Shown: positions 62,762 to 64,000 of the stretch, piece by piece | Layout of the letters: every line of letters begins with the position of its first letter | Position numbering within the stretch: position 1 is the first letter of the stretch | Source of the DNA: Alectoria sarmentosa | Lineage: Eukaryota > Ascomycota > Lecanoromycetes > Lecanorales > Parmeliaceae | Length of the DNA: 64,000 bases | Assembly (NCBI GenBank): GCA_009733775.1 | Contig: WOGZ01000167.1 | Span: 1-64,000, forward strand | Direction of reading: 5' to 3' | Translations under genes and position numbers: made by a program | Notes under the pieces: generated by a model | Database searches by the model: none | What the model saw: only the letters and a program-made list of their open reading frames with translations | Told to the model about the DNA's origin: nothing

Positions 62762-64000
62762 ACTCGACGATCGTTATAAACATAACTTATTTATTCATCA
62801 TTATGATTATAATTATTTTCAAACATTTCATATTTATCGCAATGAGACAATCAATTATAAAGATCTTCATTCAATCAACCTTCTTAAAATAAACAATTTT
62901 CATTTACAAAATGATCTTTAAATTTAAACGATTATGATTCGAAATTCGAAAATTGAGAGCCTCTCAGCCCTCGACGAGTCGAAATTATTTGTTTTTAATC
63001 AACGTCGCATGTGATCGTGCGATCGAATTATGATAAAACTCTTATAACATTATTAACTTTTTTACGTGAAACACATTAAATAAATAAAAATGCGTTTTTA
63101 TTTTCATGACATTTTATCGAATTAAAAGCTTATATTCTCAACGATGTATCGAATTAATAAATTAAATTAAATAATTGAATATTAACATTATTATTAATTT
63201 GATTATCGTTTAAAATAATTCAAAATTGATTTCATTATCATTTAAACGTTTATAAATTTATTTAAAATTAAAAACAACAAACTTTGTGTGTCAAAGTTGA
63301 CGTTTTGATTTCAAAAATCCTTTAAAAAAAAAGTTGAGACTTTATTATCGAATTCTTTATTCGTTATCAATAACATCTTATTATCGTGATTATAAAATTT
63401 GATTAATTTCAATTTTACAATAATAATCGTTAAAGTGAATATTTTGAATTCGAATTTTTAATTAAATAATATAAAAAGAGTGCAAATTCTTTAAAAAGAT
63501 TTACACGTTTATAATTATATTTAATATAATCTTAATCGAATTCAATCTTTATCATCAAATTTAAAATCAAATCTTTTATATTATTAATTTCATTTCATTG
63601 CAATATTATCGTTTAAATTTATCATTAATTTTCATATAAGCATTTTTTTTTATTATTACAAAACCTTGAAATATAACGATAATAATTAATTAATATCGAT
63701 AAAAATTTAAACGATTTTGATAAAGATTGATAAAGCATTTATTTTATTTTTTTCACATTATCGTTATGCGATAATAATTTTAAAATCAACGAGAAGTTAT
63801 TTAACGTTTTAAACAATATCGAAATCTTTAATTTACGCGTTAAAGATAAACGATCTCGTTTATTAATTTCTTTTAAAACGTTTAAATCGTTTTTTAAATC
63901 ATTATCGAATTCGTTTATTTCGATATTTTTTCAAAGCGACATTTTTTAAAACGATTTTTTCGATTCGTTTTTAATCGTGATAAAAGAATTCTCGTTTTCG

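Larger units (their letters stand above)
25575..64000 (-). mobile_element. Element H: outermost Ty3/gypsy chromovirus, split by nested inserts
   Basis: H lies on the - strand and is discontinuous: 3' LTR 25575-25790; integrase and chromodomain 25791-27744; RNase H side 50657-51353; RT, protease and gag 58985-62618. The pieces are separated by insertion of D, B and F; the 5' LTR must lie beyond the window. Continuity is shown by comparison with D, its sister copy in opposite orientation: D's uninterrupted sequence (47100-47880 with 48539 onward) matches H pieces on both sides of each insert. H and D differ mainly by transitions. Its internal length, about 6.3 kb after removing inserts, agrees with D. 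Confidence 0.88.
62619..64000 (+). mobile_element. Element F: Ty1/copia retrotransposon, cut by window end
   Basis: A 5' LTR, primer-binding site, leader and the start of gag, nearly collinear with A from 30855 to about 32230. It is inserted in H's leader; the preceding five bases GCGAG (62614-62618) are the expected target duplication, whose partner lies outside the window. Differences from A are mostly transitions. Frames such as 62507-62779 span the H/F junction and are not genes. Confidence 0.9.

Noticed and set aside
62507..62779. A 90-codon + strand ORF
   Set aside because: It spans the junction of H leader and copia F LTR, so it is a chance fusion.
1..64000. Mitochondrial or plasmid origin because of extreme A+T content
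   Set aside because: LTR retrotransposons with TSDs, chromodomain integrases and RIP-type changes are nuclear features; no mitochondrial genes, tRNAs or rRNAs are visible.

Overview
This window is one block of extremely A+T-rich, gene-poor DNA of the kind found in AT-rich isochores of filamentous ascomycete fungi. I see no host protein gene, tRNA or rRNA. Everything I can identify is transposable-element sequence. Copies of the same element differ mostly by C/T and G/A transitions, CpG is retained while CpA looks depleted and TpA very frequent, and tryptophan codons have become stops. This is the footprint of repeat-induced point mutation (RIP), so the likely source is a Pezizomycotina genome; I cannot name the species. 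All open frames are short remnants of broken polyproteins, and none looks functional.

Left part. 1-1725: AT-rich DNA with short tandem repeats. 1726-9070: a complete but decayed Ty3/gypsy chromovirus (element I, + strand) with recognisable RT, integrase and chromodomain. 9071-20373: an AT-rich desert with minisatellites and a hairpin, but no recognisable gene. 20374-23015: a short LTR element (J) with target duplication TTTAT. 23016-25574: AT-rich DNA with a scrap of an LTR.

Right part (25575-64000): a Russian-doll nest. The outermost element is H, a gypsy chromovirus on the - strand, running from its 3' LTR at 25575-25790 to beyond the window end. H was entered by a + strand copy of its own family, D (27745-50656, TSD ATAA), by copia element B (51354-58984, TSD AAATT) and by copia element F (62619 to the window end). 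D was entered by copia element A (30855-46228, TSD TATTA) and by a small TIR element, MITE2 (47888-48538, TA target). A was entered by a second gypsy chromovirus lineage, C, on the - strand (34858-43030, TSD TAAAT). C's right LTR was entered by another TIR element, MITE1 (42181-42897, TA target). Removing each insert at its TSD restores continuous coding homology, so the order of events is well supported: H, then D, then A, then C, then MITE1.

Functionally the elements encode the usual Gag, protease, RT, RNase H and integrase modules. Three of the gypsy elements also end integrase with a chromodomain, which in chromoviruses directs integration to heterochromatin; this fits the self-stacking architecture. 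Most catalytic motifs are damaged by G-to-A changes (for example YxDD to YIND, YIDN or YINN). The small TIR elements, the last 490 bp of C and the copia 3' tails keep many CpA sites, so they either arrived after RIP or escaped it. I found no convincing novel gene system; the most interesting signals are the five-level nest, the conserved non-coding tail shared by two otherwise diverged copia elements, and the patches that escaped RIP.
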